DNA of 64,000 nucleotides from Symsagittifera roscoffensis (lineage: Eukaryota; Xenacoelomorpha; Acoela; Convolutidae). The DNA is taken from assembly GCF_963678635.1 (NCBI RefSeq), contig NW_026971634.1, positions 21,224 through 85,223 of the forward strand, given 5' to 3'. Positions 37,701 to 51,124 of the stretch are shown in pieces. Position 1 is the stretch's first letter. Every line of letters starts with the position of its first letter. Made by a program: the position numbers and the translations under genes. Under the pieces are notes generated by a model. The model was not told the origin of the DNA and made no database searches. It saw only the letters and a program-made list of their open reading frames with translations.

Positions 37701-40700
37701 GAAACTTATCTGAAAATTGTTTTCCAAACTTTTCCGAACAATTTTTCTTAATATCTTCAGCTTATCTTAAAAAGTTGGGTTTGCTGACCGTGCTTTCAAC
37801 GAATTACATTTTTTGCATATAAAAACATTTATGGGTCTCAAAAAAAACCTATAATGAATCATTTTTGCGACAAATTTCAATTTAAATTTCTTTAGCTTTC
37901 TAGGCAGTTCTAGAGAGACGCATTTTTGCCCTTTTCGTTGTCAATGACAAAACTTTGAAACTTGTAAGATTCTGGTTTTTCAAATAAAACAGTTTTGGAA
38001 AAAAAAATTTGAAAATCAAAAAGACAATTCCCGCGCATGGATTCTAGTTAAATAACTTCAATTTTGTCATGATCGTGTGTAAAAACTGCAATGAAAAGTT
38101 CAGACACTTTGACGTTATGAATTGATGTTGTAACTAAATTTTGTGCATCGACAACATCTAAAGGATTTTTTTGACTATTTTGCCCAATTAAAAAAGATAT
38201 CACACGTTTTTGTGCAGCCAAATAAATTTTGCACGTGTTTGCGCATTGTCAAAAAAACTTGATGATTTTATTTTACTCCACATAGGTTTCAGCCATATTG
38301 ATCAGATTAGGCTTTTCTTATTCTATATGAATTAAATAGGTTTTAAGATAAATTTTTGGTTGTCTTTTCTAATTGAGTATGCCCTTACCAATCTGAGAGA
38401 CCCCAGATCTCACATTCTTTAAGGAAGCGCATGGAAACTTTTGTTTGCTTGAAAGCAACTCTTCTAGGTTTATTGTTCTTTTGTGTAGCTTTCATGCTGA
38501 ATAATTTGTTCGGACACAAGATTTTTGCTCAACTTTATGGACAAGGACAATAAAAAACTGAACAGAAATTGTTTCGCGCTACTTTTTAGACTTTTGCGTT
38601 TTTTTCTTTTTATTTTCTGCCTATTCATTGGGCCTTTTTCCGCGTATTTAAACCTACTGCGACTAATGATAAGGCAAGTGACCACGACCCTTAAAACGTC
38701 AACATAAATTGCAAACCTCGATCCCCGACGCTATATAAGCAAGAGGTTCGAATGAAGAAGTTTATCTGGAAATGGTTGTTCACGTTTTTCTGAACAATTC
38801 TTCTAAATATATTCAGCTTATCTTAAACAGTTAGACTTGTTGACCGTGCTTTCATCGAAGAACTTTTTATGGATGATTAAACAAATCTGGGTCTTACAAA
38901 ACTTCAATAAAAAATCAATATTGCGACAGATTTCGATATAAATTTATTTATTCTTCTAGGCAGTTTTAGAGAAACGCAAAATCGCAGTTATCGTTGTCAT
39001 TAACCAAAATGTTGATACTTGTAAGATACTCTTCAAATAAAACAATTTGGGAACAAATCAGGTTTTAATAATGCAAAAGAAAATTTCCCCGCACGAATTT
39101 TAGTTGCTTTACTGCGCTTTTGTCATGATTGTTTGCAAAAGCTGCAATAAAATTTTTGGATTTTTTGACAAAAGGAATCATGGTTGCAACTGAAACATAG
39201 ACATTGACCACCTCCACTGATTTTTTTTTGCCATTTCCGTCTATTTCAAAAAAAGATACGACGCGTTTTTGTTTAGCCCAGCAATTTTTTTGCGTGTTTG
39301 CGGAACGTCAAAGAAACCTCGTCCTTTTTTTACTCGGAAACTCGAAAAAGGTTTCAGCCAGATTAATTACATTAACTTTTTTCTTTATTTGGAAACAATA
39401 GTTTTTAAGATACAAATTTTGTAACATTTGTTAATTGAGTTTATCTTTACCAATCATGCAGACCCTAGATCTCAGATTTTTAAGGTAGCACATGGAAAAT
39501 TTTGATTGAAAGCAACTCTCCTAGATTCGAATAAAGAAATTCATCTGAAAATTGTTTTTCACACTTTTCGAAACAATTTTTCTTAATATCTTCAGCTTAT
39601 CTTAAAAAGTTGGGTTTGTTGACCGTGCTTTCAACGAATTACATTTTTTGCATATAAAAACATTTATGAGTCTCAAAAAAAATCTATAATGAATCATTTT
39701 TGCGACAAATTTCGAATTAAATTAATTTAGCCTTCTAGGCAAATCTAGAGAGACGCAATATTGCCCTTTTTTTGTTAATGACAAAACTTTGAAACTTGTA
39801 CGATTCTGCTTTTTCAAATAAAACAGTTTTGGAAAAAAAAAATTTGAAAATGCAAAAGACAATTCCCGCGCATGGATTCTAGTTATATAACTGCAATTTT
39901 GTCAAGATCGTGTGTAAAAACTGCGTTGAAAAATTCAGATACTTTGACGTTATGAATCGTGGTTGTAATTAAATTTTGTGCATCGACAACATCTAAAGGA
40001 TTTTTTTGACTTTTTTGCCCAATTAAAAAAGATATGACACGTTTTTGTGCAGCCAGATAAATTTTGCACGTGTTTGCGCATTGTCAAAAAAACATGATGA
40101 TATTATTTTACTCCAATTAAGTTTCAGCCTTATTGATCAGATTAAGTTTTTCTTATTCTATATGAATTAAATAGTTTTTAAGATAAATTTTTGGTTGTCT
40201 TTTTTAATTGAGTATGCCCTTACCAATCTGGGAGACCCTAGATCTCACATTCTTAGAGGAAGTGCATGGAAAATTTTGATTGCTTAAAAATAACTCTTCT
40301 AGGTTTATTGTTCTTTTGTGTAGCTTTCATGCTGAATAGATTGTTCGGACACAAGATTTTTGCTCAACTTTATGGACAAGGACAATGAAAAACTGAACAG
40401 AAATTGTTTCGCGCTACTTTTTAGACTTTTGCGTTTTTTTCTTTCTATTTTCTGCCTATTCATTGGGCCTTTTTCCGCGTATTTAAACCCACTGCGACTA
40501 ATGATAAGGCAAGTGACCACGACCATTAAAACGTCAACATAAATTGCAAACCTCGATCCCCGACGCTATATAAGCAAGAGGTTCGAATGAAGAAGTTTAT
40601 CTGGAAATGGTTGTTCACGTTTTTCTGAACAATTCTTCTAAATATATTCAGCTTATCTTAAACAGTTAGACTTGTTGACCGTGCTTTCATCGAAGAACAT

Positions 40701-42112
40701 TTTATGGATGATTAAACAATTCTGGGTCTTACAAAACTTCAAAAAAGAATCAATTTCGCGACAGATTTCGATATAAACTTATTTATTCTTCTAGGCAGTT
40801 TTAGAGAAACGCAAAATCGCAGTTATCGTTGTCATTAACCAAAATGTTGATTTTTGTGAGATACTCTTCAAATACAACAATTTGGGAACAAATCAGTTTT
40901 TAATAATGCAAAAGAAAATTTCCCCGTATGAATTCTAGTTGTTTTACTGCACTTTTGTCATGATTGTTTGCAAAAGCTGCCATAAAAGTTTTAGGTTTTT
41001 TGACAAAAGGAATAATGGTTGCAACTGAAACTTAGACATCGACTACCTCCAGTAATTTTTTTTGCCATTTCCGTCCGTTTCAAAAAAAAAGATATGACGC
41101 GTTTTTGTTTACTCAACCTACTTTTGTGCGTCTTTGCGGAACGTCAAAGAAACATCGTCATTTTTTTACTCGAAAACTCAGTAAAGATTTCAGCCAGATC
41201 AAACAGATTCACTTTTTTCTTTGTTTGGAAACAATAGTTTTTAAGATACAATTTTTCAATTATTTGTTAATTGAGTTTATCTTTACCAAACTTGGGGACC
41301 CTATATCTCAGATTTTTAAGGTAGCACATGGAAAATTTTGATTGAAAGCAACTCTCCTAGATTCGAATAAAGAAATTTATCTGGAAGTTGTTTTCCAATT
41401 TTTTCCGAACAATTTTTCTTAATATCTTCAGCTTATCTTAAAAAGTTGGGTTTGCTGACCGTGCTTTCAACGAATTACATTTTTTGCATATAAAAACATT
41501 TATGGGTCTCAAAAAAAACCTATAATGAATCATTTTTGCGACAAATTTCGATTTAAATTTATTTAGCCTTCTAGGCAGTTCTAGAGATACGCATTTTTGC
41601 CCTTTTCGTTGTCAATGACAAAACTTTGAAACTTGTAAAATTCTGTTTTTTCAAATAAAACATTTTTGGAAAAAAAAATTTTGAAAATCAAAAAGATAAT
41701 TCCCGCGCATGGATTCTATTTAAAAAACTGCAATTTTGTCATGATTGTGTGTAAGAACTGCGTTGAAAAGTTCAGATACTTTGACGTTATGAATTGTTGT
41801 TGTAACTAAATTTTGTGCATCGACAACATCTAAAGGATTTTTTTGCTTTTTTGCCCAATTAAAAAAGATATCACACGTTTTTGTGCAGCCAAATAAATTT
41901 TGCACGTGTTTGCGCATTGTCGAAAAAACATGATGATTTTGTTTTACTCCAAATAGGTTTCAGCCATATTGATCAGATTAGGCTTTTCTTATTCTATATG
42001 AATTAAATAGGTTTTAAGATAAATTTTTGGTTGTCTTTTCTAATTGAGTATGCCTTTACCAATCTGAGAGACCCCAGATCTCACATTCTTTAAGGAAGCG
42101 CATGGAAACTAT
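34784..42112. repeat. Higher-order tandem array, four units of about 1.83 kb
   Basis: Four successive units start at the GATTGCTTG / GTTTGCTTG landmark at 34784, 36611, 38443 and 40278, spaced 1827, 1832 and 1835 bp. The next unit boundary falls near 42112. GATCCCCGACGCTATATAAG or its variant recurs at 35060, 36888, 38719 and 40555 with the same period. Within each unit the CTAGGCA module occurs twice, for example at about 37127 and 37904, so the unit is a dimer of diverged monomers of about 0.78 and 1.05 kb. Identity between units is clearly higher than between the monomers. Copy A contains only the beginning of this array. Confidence 0.85.
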
Positions 42113-45100
42113 TGTTTCTTTGATCAATTTTTTGCTGATTATTTTACAAGAACACAAGATTTTTCCTCAAATTTTTGGACAAAGACGTTAAACAACTTAT
42201 TTAAGGTTTTTTAGCGCTACTTTTTAGACTTTCTGCGTTTTTTATTCTTTTTTTTCTTTTTATGGGGCGTTTTCTCGCGTATTTAAACTCGGTGAGATTA
42301 ACGATCAGACGCGCGACCGCGACCCTTGAAACCTCAACATAGGTCGCAAATCTCAATCGCCGACGCTAAAAATGCAAGAGTTTTGAAAGAAATTGATATC
42401 TGAAAATAATCTTTTATATTTTCTGAACAATTTTCCTAAATAGCTTCAGCTTATCTTAAACAGTTAGGTTTGTTGACCGTGCTTTCAATTAAGAACATTT
42501 TATGGATATATCAACACTTCTGGGTCTCAAAAAAATTCTATAATGAATCATATTTGCCAGAAATTTCGACATAAAACTATTTAGCCTTCTAGGCAAATTT
42601 GTAGAAACGCATTATCGCAGTTATCGTTGTCATTAACAAAAATTTTGATAGTAAGAAACAGTTTGTAAGATTCTGCTGATTCAAATAAAACAATTTTGAA
42701 ACAAATCATTTTTTGATAAAGCAAAAGTATATTTCCGCGCATGATTTCTAGTTAATTTAATGCACTTCTGTCATGATTGTTTGCAAAAACTGCGTTGAAG
42801 AAATCTGATATTTTCGTCAATTTGAAGCACGGTTCTCACTGGAACTTGTGCATCGACAACATCTAATGGATTTTGTTTGACTTTTTTGCCCAATTAAAAA
42901 AGATGTGACACATTTTTGTGCAGCCAAATAAATTTTGCACGTGTTTGCGCAATGTCAAAAAAACATGATAGGTTTCAGCCATATTGAACAGATTAAGTCA
43001 TATCTCAGACTCTGTAAGGAAACGCATGGAAACTTTCGAGTGCTTGAAAGAAACTCTTCTAGGTGTATTCTTTTTTTTGTGAAGCTTTCTTACTGAACAT
43101 TTTACTCGGACACTTTAATTTTGATTGAAAGCAACTCTCCTAGATTCGAATAAAGAATCTTGTCTGAAAAGAGTTTTTCACATTTTTTGAACAATTTTTC
43201 TTAATATCTTCAGCTTATCTTAAACAGTTGGGTTTGTTGACCGTGCTTTCAACGAATTACATTTTTTGCATGAAAAAACATTTATGGGTCTCAAAAAAGT
43301 TCTATAATGAATCATTTTTGCGACAAACTTCGACTTAAATTTATTTAGCCTTCTAGGCAGTTTTAGAGAAAACCATTATCGCAGTTTTAGTTTTCAACGA
43401 CAAAACTTTGAAACTTGTGCAATTCTGCCCTTTCAAATAAAACAGTTTTGGAACAAAATTTTTTTGAAAAAACAAAAGACCCATTCCCGCGCATGGATTC
43501 TAGTTATATAACTGCAATTTTGTCATGATCGTGTGCAAGACTTGAGTTGAATAGTTCAGATAACTTGACGTTTTGAGCCGTAGTTGTAACTAAAATTTAT
43601 GCATCGACAATCTCTATTTGATTTTGCTTGCCTTTTTTGCCCATATTAAAACCGATATGACACGTTTTTTGTGCAGCCAAATAAATTTTGCACGTGTTTG
43701 CGCATTGTCAAAAAAACATAATGATTTTATTTTACTCCAATTAAGTTTCAGCCTTATTGATCAGATTAGGCTTTTCTTATTCTATATGAATTAAATAGGT
43801 TTTAAGGTTAATTTTTGGTTGTCTTTTCTAATTGAGTATGCCCTTACCAATCTGAGAGACCCCAGATCTCACATTCTTTAAGGAAGCGCATGGAAACTTT
43901 TGTTTGCTTGAAAGCAACTCTTCTAGGTTTATTGTTCTTTTGTGTAGCTTTCATGCTGAATAATTTGTTCGGACACAAGATTTTTGCTCATTTTTATGGA
44001 CAAGGACAATAAAAAACTGAACAGAAATTGTTTCGCGCTACTTTTTAGACTTTTGCGTTTTTTCTTTCTATTTTCTGCCTATTCATTGGGCCTTTTTCCG
44101 CCTATTTAAACCCACTGCGACTAATGATAAGGCAAGTGACAGTTGGGTTTGTTGACCGTGCTTTCAACGAATTACATTTTTTGCATAGAAAAACTTTTAT
44201 GGGTCTCAAAAATAATATATAATGAATCATTTTTGCGACAAATTTCGAATTAAATTAATTTAGCCTTCTAGGCAAATCTAGAGAGACGCATTATTGCCCT
44301 TTTCTTTGTTAATGACAAAACTTTGAAACTTGTACGATTCTGCTTTTTCAAATAAAACAATTTTGGAAAAAAAAATTTTGAAAATGCAAAAGACAATTCC
44401 CGCGCATGGATTCTAGTTATAAAACTGCAATTTTGTCATGATCGTGTGTAAAAACTGCGTTGAAAAATTCAGATGCTTTGACGTTATGAATCGTGGTTGT
44501 AATTAAATTTTGAGCATCGACAACATCTAAAGGATTTTTTTGACTTTTTTGCCCAATTAAAAAAGATATGACACGTTTTTGTGCAGCCAAATAATTTTTG
44601 CACGTGTTTGCGCCTTGTCAAAATACATCTTTATTTTTTTCACACGAAATAGGTTTCAGCCATATTAAACAGATTACGTTTTTCTTTCTTCTTTATATAG
44701 ATACAATTGTTTTTTAAGATATGTTTTTTGTTGTCTTTTTAATTGGGTATATCCTCCTTACTAAACTGGGAGACCCTAGATCTCAGATTCTTCAAAGAAG
44801 CGCATGGAAACTTTTGATTGCTTGAAAGCAACTCTTCTAGGTGTATTGTTCTTTTGTGCAGCTTTTTTACTAAACAATTTACTCGGACACAAGTTTTTCG
44901 CTCAACTTTATGGGCAAAGACAATGAAAAGCTGAGCAGAAATTGTTTAGCGGTACTTTTCAGACTTTCCGCGTTTTTTTTCTGGCTATTTTCTGCCTATT
45001 CATGCTTTTTCCTCGTATTTAAACCCACTGCGGCTAATGATGAGGCGCGTGACCGCAACCCTTAAAACCTCGAATTAGATTGCAATCCTCGATTCGCGAG

Positions 45101-45390
45101 GCTAAATATGCAAGAGATTCGAATTAAGAAGTTTATCTGAAAATGGTTTTTAACTTTTTTCTGAACAATTCTTCTAAATATATTCAGCTGATCTTAAACA
45201 GTTAGGCTCGTTGACCGTGTTTTCCTTGAAGAACAATTTGTGGATAATTCTGGATCTCAAAAAACTCTATAATGAATAATTTTTGCGACAGAATTCGATA
45301 TAAAAGTATTTAATTTTCTAGGCAGTTTTAGAGACACGCTAAATCGCAGTTATCGTTGTCATTAACAAAAATTGTGATGCTTTTGTGCAA
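42113..45390. repeat. Scrambled units of the repeat family
   Basis: The regular period is lost here. Units are joined at abnormal points, for example near 43113 (ACTCGGACAC joined to TTTAATTTTGATTG) and near 44138 (GGCAAGTGAC joined to AGTTGGGTTTG), which skip parts of the normal unit order. The landmark palindrome TTGCTTGAAAGCAA and TAGCCTTCTAGGCA modules remain recognisable. Confidence 0.8.
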
Positions 45391-46019
45391 TTTTTTGTGG
45401 AACAATTTACTCCAACACAAGATTTTTGCTCAACTTTATGGGCAAAGATAATGAAAAACTGAACAGAATTTGTTTAGCGCTACTTTCTGGACTCTCCGAG
45501 TTTTTGTTCTTTTTTTTGCGGTTTCATGGGGTGTTTTTCAGCGTATTTAAACTCGGAGCGGGGCCCTTAAAACCTCGACATAGGTAGCAAACCTCATCGG
45601 CTAACGCTATATCTCTATGAGTTTTGAATATTCAATTTTATTTGAAAAACTTTCAATCATTTTTTGTATTTTTTCCAAACAATTTTTCTCAAAACCTTCA
45701 GCTTATCTTGAACAATTGGGCTTAAAGACCGTCTTCCACAAATGTTTTTTTATGCGTATATAAACAATTCTGAGTCATACGATAAGAGCTGTTTTTTTTT
45801 CAATCAACAAAAATTATTGTCTAAGTTTAGCAACTGATTCAATTAAATTCTCAATTTTTACATAACATATCACCTTTGCAGTAACATGGTCTTAACAGAT
45901 GCAACAAGTTATGAGCCCAGAATACGATCTTCAGAATATCTCAATTAATTAAGGTAATCTACCTATTTCGAATAAAAATGAGTATCAAACTGCGGGTTGA
46001 AAATATTAAAGAGTTCTGG
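45391..46019 (+). repeat. Repeat module with conserved right end, copy 1
   Basis: It begins with the ACACAAGATTTTTGCTCAA landmark and continues into sequence seen only at 48762 and 55960 besides here: GCTAACGCTATATCTCTATG, then AACAATTCTG, then TTATGAGCCCAGAA, then GGTTGAAAATATTAAAGAG. After about 46019 it gives way to the endonuclease fragment of a non-LTR element, while the other two copies continue with shared sequence. Confidence 0.75.
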
Positions 46020-46274
46020 ACTACCCATAGCTCATCATGTATCGATCATGTTTTTAAAAATATGCATCACGAGGTATCAACATTGAAATGCACTGTCAGT
46101 TATCACTACGCCCTGCTGATTAACACTGATCTAGAAAGGCATTTTGAAATTAATACTCCTAGAAATATCGAGATTTCAAATGTTTATTGGAGGAGACTAG
46201 GGCATGTAAACTGCTTTTTCTACTCAATCATCGCTTATAGAAAGCTTTTAAGAACCTGGATACTTTTTCTCTAG
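46020..46274 (+). pseudogene. Endonuclease C-terminal fragment of the non-LTR element
   Basis: The open frame (running in from 45978) reads THSSSCIDHVFKNMHHEVS and then LKCTVSYHYALL. In APE-type endonucleases this region has an IDHIF-like strand, followed by a Ser-Asp-His catalytic motif near the end. Here that motif is SYH: the Asp codon is TAT at 46101-46103, so the enzyme would be inactive even if expressed. The frame stops at 46274. The N-terminal part of the endonuclease is missing. The part of the frame before about 46017 belongs to the adjoining repeat. Confidence 0.7.
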
Positions 46275-46469
46275 AAATAATTGCTAGAATAATGGTAGAT
46301 ACTTATAACAATTATAGTCCTAAAAAACTGTCACATGGAACAAAAAATCGCAGTCTTGGATAAGTCTCGATTTGAAAAAACAATTTAGGAAATGAGATAA
46401 ACTTCATTTGCTTCTAATTAACAAACCAACTGGAGAGAAAAATCTTTCTATAAAACTCAGTGTAAATTG

Positions 46470-46938
46470 GTCAATCGGTTGATGCGTAATACCAAGAGAA
46501 ACTACTATGATAGAAAAATCAACTTGCAAAGCAATGCAAAAAGTCTTTTCAACGCTTTTTGAAAAATTTTCCGGACAAACTTCTTCAATTGGTAGTAAAA
46601 TTGATGTTGATGATTTTGACAACTTTTTTGTGCAAGTTGGTCTAAGCCTTGCAACCGATATACCTTGTAATTTTACTACTGCAGACATAGAAGCAAATGA
46701 AAAATATTTTTTTTGTCCAACTGATGAGTCAGAAGTCTCTATTGTTAGAGAAAAACTGAAAAACAAAACGTCCGTCGGTCATGATGGCATCAATAATAGG
46801 ATGGTCAAGTTTTGTGCACCAATAATATTGCCATTTTTAATTTTCTGTTTTATTCAATGCTTTAATTCTGGCGTTTTTCCAGACATTTGTAAAATTGCAA
46901 AAGTACTTCCAATTTATAAAACGGGAAAACCGACAAAA
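46470..46938 (+). pseudogene. Reverse transcriptase, N-terminal part
   Basis: A linker read in one frame (RNTKRNYYDRK near 46480-46510) is followed, after a frame change, by an open frame from 46507. That frame includes LKNKTSVGHDGINNRMVK and FNSGVFPDICKIAKVLPIYK, the RT0 and RT1 regions of non-LTR reverse transcriptases, just before the catalytic palm. It reaches YKTGKPTK and is then interrupted by the insertion at 46939. Its continuation is at 47512. In an intact element this would be one ORF2 protein. Confidence 0.85.
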
Positions 46939-47508
46939 CGGGTTGAACGATAGCTTCTCTTTTTCGAATTCCTTCTGCTGCTGAATAAAGCATCATTTTG
47001 CTTGTGAAAAATTTTTATTTTCCATGCTTGCACTGCTCCTCATTTCAGACCAATAAAATTTTACTCAAAATAATCTGATTCCTGATAAAAATACAGAAAT
47101 TCCCCCCGATAGTTGGAAGTTGTCGCTTCCACATGAAGTTGTCGCATCCTAAAAATTCTCTTGTAAACATTGCTATACTGAAACGAAATGGAATTAGATG
47201 GAAAATGGCTGTGAACGAAATGGATCGCACGATTACTGAAACGAAATGGAATTAGATGGAAAATGGCTGTGTTTGAAAAAGTGATTTTATTCTAGCTTCA
47301 ATTGGTGAAGACTTTTCATGACGGAGCAGTTGCTTCACTGACAAGGACTATAAGGCTTGCTTCACTGATAATGACTACAGTTTTGGAGTATTTCAAAAAA
47401 AAATTAGTAAAAAGTTTACAAACCGGTGATGTACACCAATCTGATGATCCAATTAGAACCTGTGTTATCGATTTCATTGGGTCTGGTGAGTGTTTGAGTG
47501 AATTTGAG
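46939..47508. mobile_element. Insertion splitting the reverse transcriptase
   Basis: The RT reading is cut after AAACCGACAAAA (46927-46938) and resumes after AAACCGCCAAAA (about 47511-47522), a near-perfect 12-bp direct repeat that looks like a target-site duplication. The 570-bp insert contains a 34-bp direct repeat (starting GAAACGAAATGGAATTAG at about 47181 and 47239) and an open frame of 69 codons (47302-47511) without recognisable domains. No inverted termini were found. It could be a small non-autonomous element or captured sequence. Confidence 0.6.
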
Positions 47509-47511
47509 TAA

Positions 47512-48610
47512 AACCGCCAAAAAATTTCGACCCATAATTTTGCTAAGTACTTTCAGCAAAAATTTTGAAAAAAATAATACACATTCGCATGATTAAGTTT
47601 ATACCAAAATGCAAGCTTTTGGTGCCTGAACAGTTTGGGTTCCGGCGCAGATATTCTTGTGTGCATGCAATAGTTTCTGCAATCGAAATAATGCGTCAAG
47701 GTATAGATGATAAAAAAAATCTAGATTAGCGCGTTTTATAGATCTTAAAAAGGCTTTTGACACAATTGATCACTCGATTTTACTAACCAAATTAGATTTC
47801 TATGGGTTCAGCGGTATAACAAACACTTTTCTGCAGTCTTATTTAACGAATCGTAAGCAGTATGTATCCTTTTGTGGAAAAAATTCTCAACTAAAAACAT
47901 TACGTTCGGAGTTCCCCAAGGATCTGTCTTAGATCCACTGCTGTTTTTACTCTATATTAACGACATGCCTAAGAAAGTAACGAAAAGCTCAATTTGTCTG
48001 TTTGCTGATGATACAACGATTCTTACTACGTGCAAAAACAATCGATTGATAAAAATTTTAATCAGGACCTTAAATCGATAGAAAATTGGTGCACAAATAA
48101 TAAATTAACCATCAATATTGATAAAAAGCAAGTATCCAAAGTCGGAAGGATTTCAAAAGAATCTGAAATTTTTTTAATTAAAAACCTAATGTTGTGAACT
48201 CCTTCAAGTATCTTGGGGTTGTGGGAGATAATAAGCGCTGTTTTAAGCAACACATAGATCATGTTTGTAAAAAGTTAGCTAAATTTAATGGAATTCTTTA
48301 CAAAGCAAGAATTGTTTTTTCTAGAAGATTTCTTCTTAGATTTCATCAAGTTTATGCAAAAATTTTAATATTATACGGCATCTTACTTAATGGATGTGCG
48401 TCCAAAACAAATTTAAGCAAAATCCTTTTAACGCAAAAGCGAACTCTGAGAACTATTTTCTTTAGGCGCAAATTTGATCAGAGTACGGAAAAGTTTTCAG
48501 AATATATTATTGATAAATTTTTTGAATTAATTGTAGATACTGTTTTTAAAGAAGTTATTTATCAAATACTTGGTAAATTGCCATTAAAATTTCGGATTTT
48601 AATCAACTAA
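47512..48610 (+). pseudogene. Reverse transcriptase, palm to C-terminal part
   Basis: It resumes with RPI, then continues through frame changes. FIDLKKAFDTIDHSILL (from 47734) holds the first catalytic Asp. GVPQGSVLDPLLFLLYIND (about 47908) is the RT4 motif, with Asp in place of the usual Gly after VL. FADDT at 48001-48015 holds the catalytic Asp pair. FKYLGV follows, and the thumb and C-terminal frame 48194-48610 is open. Breaks include an early stop near 47727, a frame change at the A-run near 47880 and another before 48194. The key aspartates are kept but the gene is dead. Confidence 0.88.
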
Positions 48611-48761
48611 ATAACTGTAGGTAAAATCGTGCCCGTAGCTTGAAAATGCAGCGTTCAAAGTCTGTTAGAACTAACTGCTTATTGCATTCGGTTAGCTTTA
48701 AAGTGCTCAAGTTTTTTCAATTTTACTGTTTAAATTTTAAAATTTGTACTGAAAAATTTAC

Positions 48762-49355
48762 TAGAACACAAGATTTTTGTTCAAACTTTTAGGCAAAGAC
48801 GTTAAAAAACTCAGTAAAAAATTTTAGCGCTCTTTTTGGGACGAGGTTTGAGACCTTAAAACCTCGAAATAGGTCGCGAACTTCGACCGCTAACGCTATA
48901 TCTCTATGAGTTTTGAATGAACAATTTTATCTGAACAACTTTCGATCAATTTTCATGTTTTTTCAAAACAGTTTTTCTAAATATCTTCAGCTTGTCTGAA
49001 ACAGTTGGGCATCATGACCGTACTTCCAACAAATTACATTTTATGCGTGTATAAACAATTCTGGGTCAAACGATAAATGCTATACTTCAAATGATTGCTC
49101 AAGTTTTTCTTAACACATCACTTTAGCGGTGACATAGTCCTAAAATATTCAAAAGGTTATGAGCCCAGAAAAAGATCTTCCGAATATTTCATTAGGTATG
49201 ATAATCAGCTAATTTTCAATAGAAATGACGATCAAATTGCGGGTTGAAAATATTAAAGAGTTTTAGACTAGCTATATTCTCCTGTTCTCCTGACACTTTT
49301 GGTTTTGTTTTGGTCAAGTCTCAAGAAAATCTATATCGCCAAATAAAGTAAACGG
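48762..49355 (+). repeat. Repeat module with conserved right end, copy 2
   Basis: It starts at ACACAAGATTTTTGTTCAAA immediately after the non-LTR tail and repeats the core of copy 1, then extends further through CTATATTCTCCTG to GCCAAATAAAGTAAACGG. That last part contains an AATAAA. Copy 3 at 55960 shares this longer end. Confidence 0.8.
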
Positions 49356-49706
49356 TGAAAAAAGATTTAAAAAGATTTAAAAAAAGATTTAAAAAAAGAA
49401 CATATACCAGTGCTGAATAAATAGCGATTGTTTATAATAATCTGAATAAAAGCTGGGAAGAGCTTGACACATAGCAGCAGCCATCTGGAACAATATTTTT
49501 GCTAAGAATTGTGGATTTATATAGTAGAACTAACGCCTACGTGATTTCGGCATATGGAAGTTTCATATAAAAAGTTCCATATTTGGTACTACTTCCATAT
49601 ATAGAAATCATGACTAGTCATACTTCTTACTTCCATTTTCATTTAATCTCAAAATCATTTTTCTCATTACTCTTTATCTGATTAGTCTGTTCTTCAAAAA
49701 TGGTTT

Positions 49707-50213
49707 TCAAGAAAAGACACCAGTCCCAAGTATATTGAATTCTCAAAAATCAAACAAGAATTGGGAGATTTGTTTGGTTCCAAAAATCTTACAAACGAAA
49801 ATTTGATTTTGAACCTTGCTTTCAACTATTAAAAACTAAAAATTTGGGACAATTTGAAAAGTCGCAACAAGTCTATTTTAGTCAAAAAGAAGTTGAAGCC
49901 TTATCGACAATCCGTTAAATTTTTAATCACGATTCTGAAAACCTTGGACTCGTACCTATATATGAAGCCAAATCTAGCAAAGAATCAACAATGGATCAGG
50001 AGCTGGACATCTGTAACAGAATATATGAAATAGCAACATACAACATGAGGAGGGTGTATGAAACCTCCTTTCATTCAGATTTGACTCTTCACTGCAAAAG
50101 AGAATGAAGCAATGAAACAAGTTGCCTATGTCAACTATATTTTGAACGAATTCAAAGAACTGTCCCATATTTTGAGAGACCTAATGTTTGTTGATAATTG
50201 TAAGCCTCAGTAA
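49707..50213 (+). pseudogene. Decayed unidentified coding sequence
   Basis: One frame from 49707 to the TAA at 50211-50213 is open for long stretches (41, 66 and 40 codons), separated by stops at 49830, 50031, 50046 and 50088. It has balanced, protein-like composition: SRKDTSPKYIEFSKIKQEL near the start, KSRNKSILVKKKLKPYRQS in the middle, and VAYVNYILNEFKELSHILRD at the end. An overlapping frame (about 49930-50105) is also open, so frame choice is not certain. I recognise no family. The multiple stops argue against a functional protein. Confidence 0.4.
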
Positions 50214-50708
50214 TGCTTTGTGATGTTTTGTATGTTTGTTAATTGAAATATTGTTGGTTCAAAACTATTTTTTGTCACTGAGGTGCTCATTTAAGGCTAG
50301 GATATCTGAGGAAAAGTCAGTCAAAACATAAAAATTTAATCAAAATTGACATTAAACACTACCCAAATATCCATTGATTTCCCAGTATTTGTTTAAGAAA
50401 TTACAGAAAAACTTATTTGATTACTGCTTTTATCAAAATTTAAGTAAAATTTGTCTTTTTTGACAAAAATTACAAACAAAATATTTATTTAATAAAAACA
50501 ATGTCCATATTTTTCGAATTTCTGAATTTCATTGGTTGTTTTCAGCTTGTTTTACCTTAATTTGACGTTTTGATAGGCTACTTGAATTTCCCTAAAATTA
50601 ATTAGTCTCTAAATAAGGGAAAAACATTTCATGCTGATTACAAAATAAATAAAAATGGTACAACATTTCGAGTTTTTTCATGTTTCTTTGTTAGTTTGAG
50701 AAAGAAAA

Positions 50709-51124
50709 ATGTTTCAATCAAAAGCATTTTCAATGTCTGAAAGCGACACTCATCAAGTTTTAAGATTGAATTACTACAGAAAACTACAAGAGTGGTGGAC
50801 GCAAGACGCTGATGGAGATTGTCGTAGTTTCAACTTTTATAGAAACACAAAAAAATCAATAGTTTTGTTAAAAAGATGGAGAGGAGGTTTCAGAAAAAAA
50901 GAGTACTGCCAAACTTATCAACAATGTTTTTATTTAGAAGAGTTAGTTAAGATTGAGTGATTGCTCAGTAAAAAAAAAACAATGGAAGAGCCTATGAAAC
51001 AGAAATTGAAGACAAGGAGCATCATTTTGATTACTGTTTTCAGTTTGATACAAATGCAAAATCTAGATTTTTCCGATTATCTTTTAATCGATTATTCAAA
51101 TTTAAAAAATTTCCGGTTATTTAA
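50709..51124 (+). pseudogene. Unidentified coding relic with one frameshift
   Basis: An 83-codon frame beginning MFQSKAFSMSESDTHQV is rich in Trp, Tyr, Arg and Cys (EWWTQDADGDCRSFNFYR, RWRGGFRKKEYC) and stops at 50958. A second frame starting just after an A-run (50971-50979) continues NGRAYETEIEDKEHHFDYC and ends at 51124. A slip in the A-run plus the TGA at 50958 would separate what was once one protein of about 138 residues. Composition is unlike the chance frames in neighbouring AT-rich sequence. No domain is recognised. It lies between the decayed frames upstream and the zinc-finger relic downstream and may belong to the same former element. Confidence 0.4.

Larger units (their letters stand above)
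46020..48740 (+). mobile_element. Broken non-LTR retrotransposon (APE-type, CR1/Jockey-like)
   Basis: It carries, in order on the + strand, the end of an apurinic-like endonuclease, the reverse transcriptase fingers, palm and thumb, and a C-terminal tail with VRTNCLLHSV near 48670. It is 5'-truncated, has several frameshifts, and is split by a 570-bp insertion at 46939-47508. The left neighbour is repeat copy 1 and the right neighbour is repeat copy 2. I cannot see a poly-A tail or a clear target-site duplication for the whole element. Confidence 0.85.
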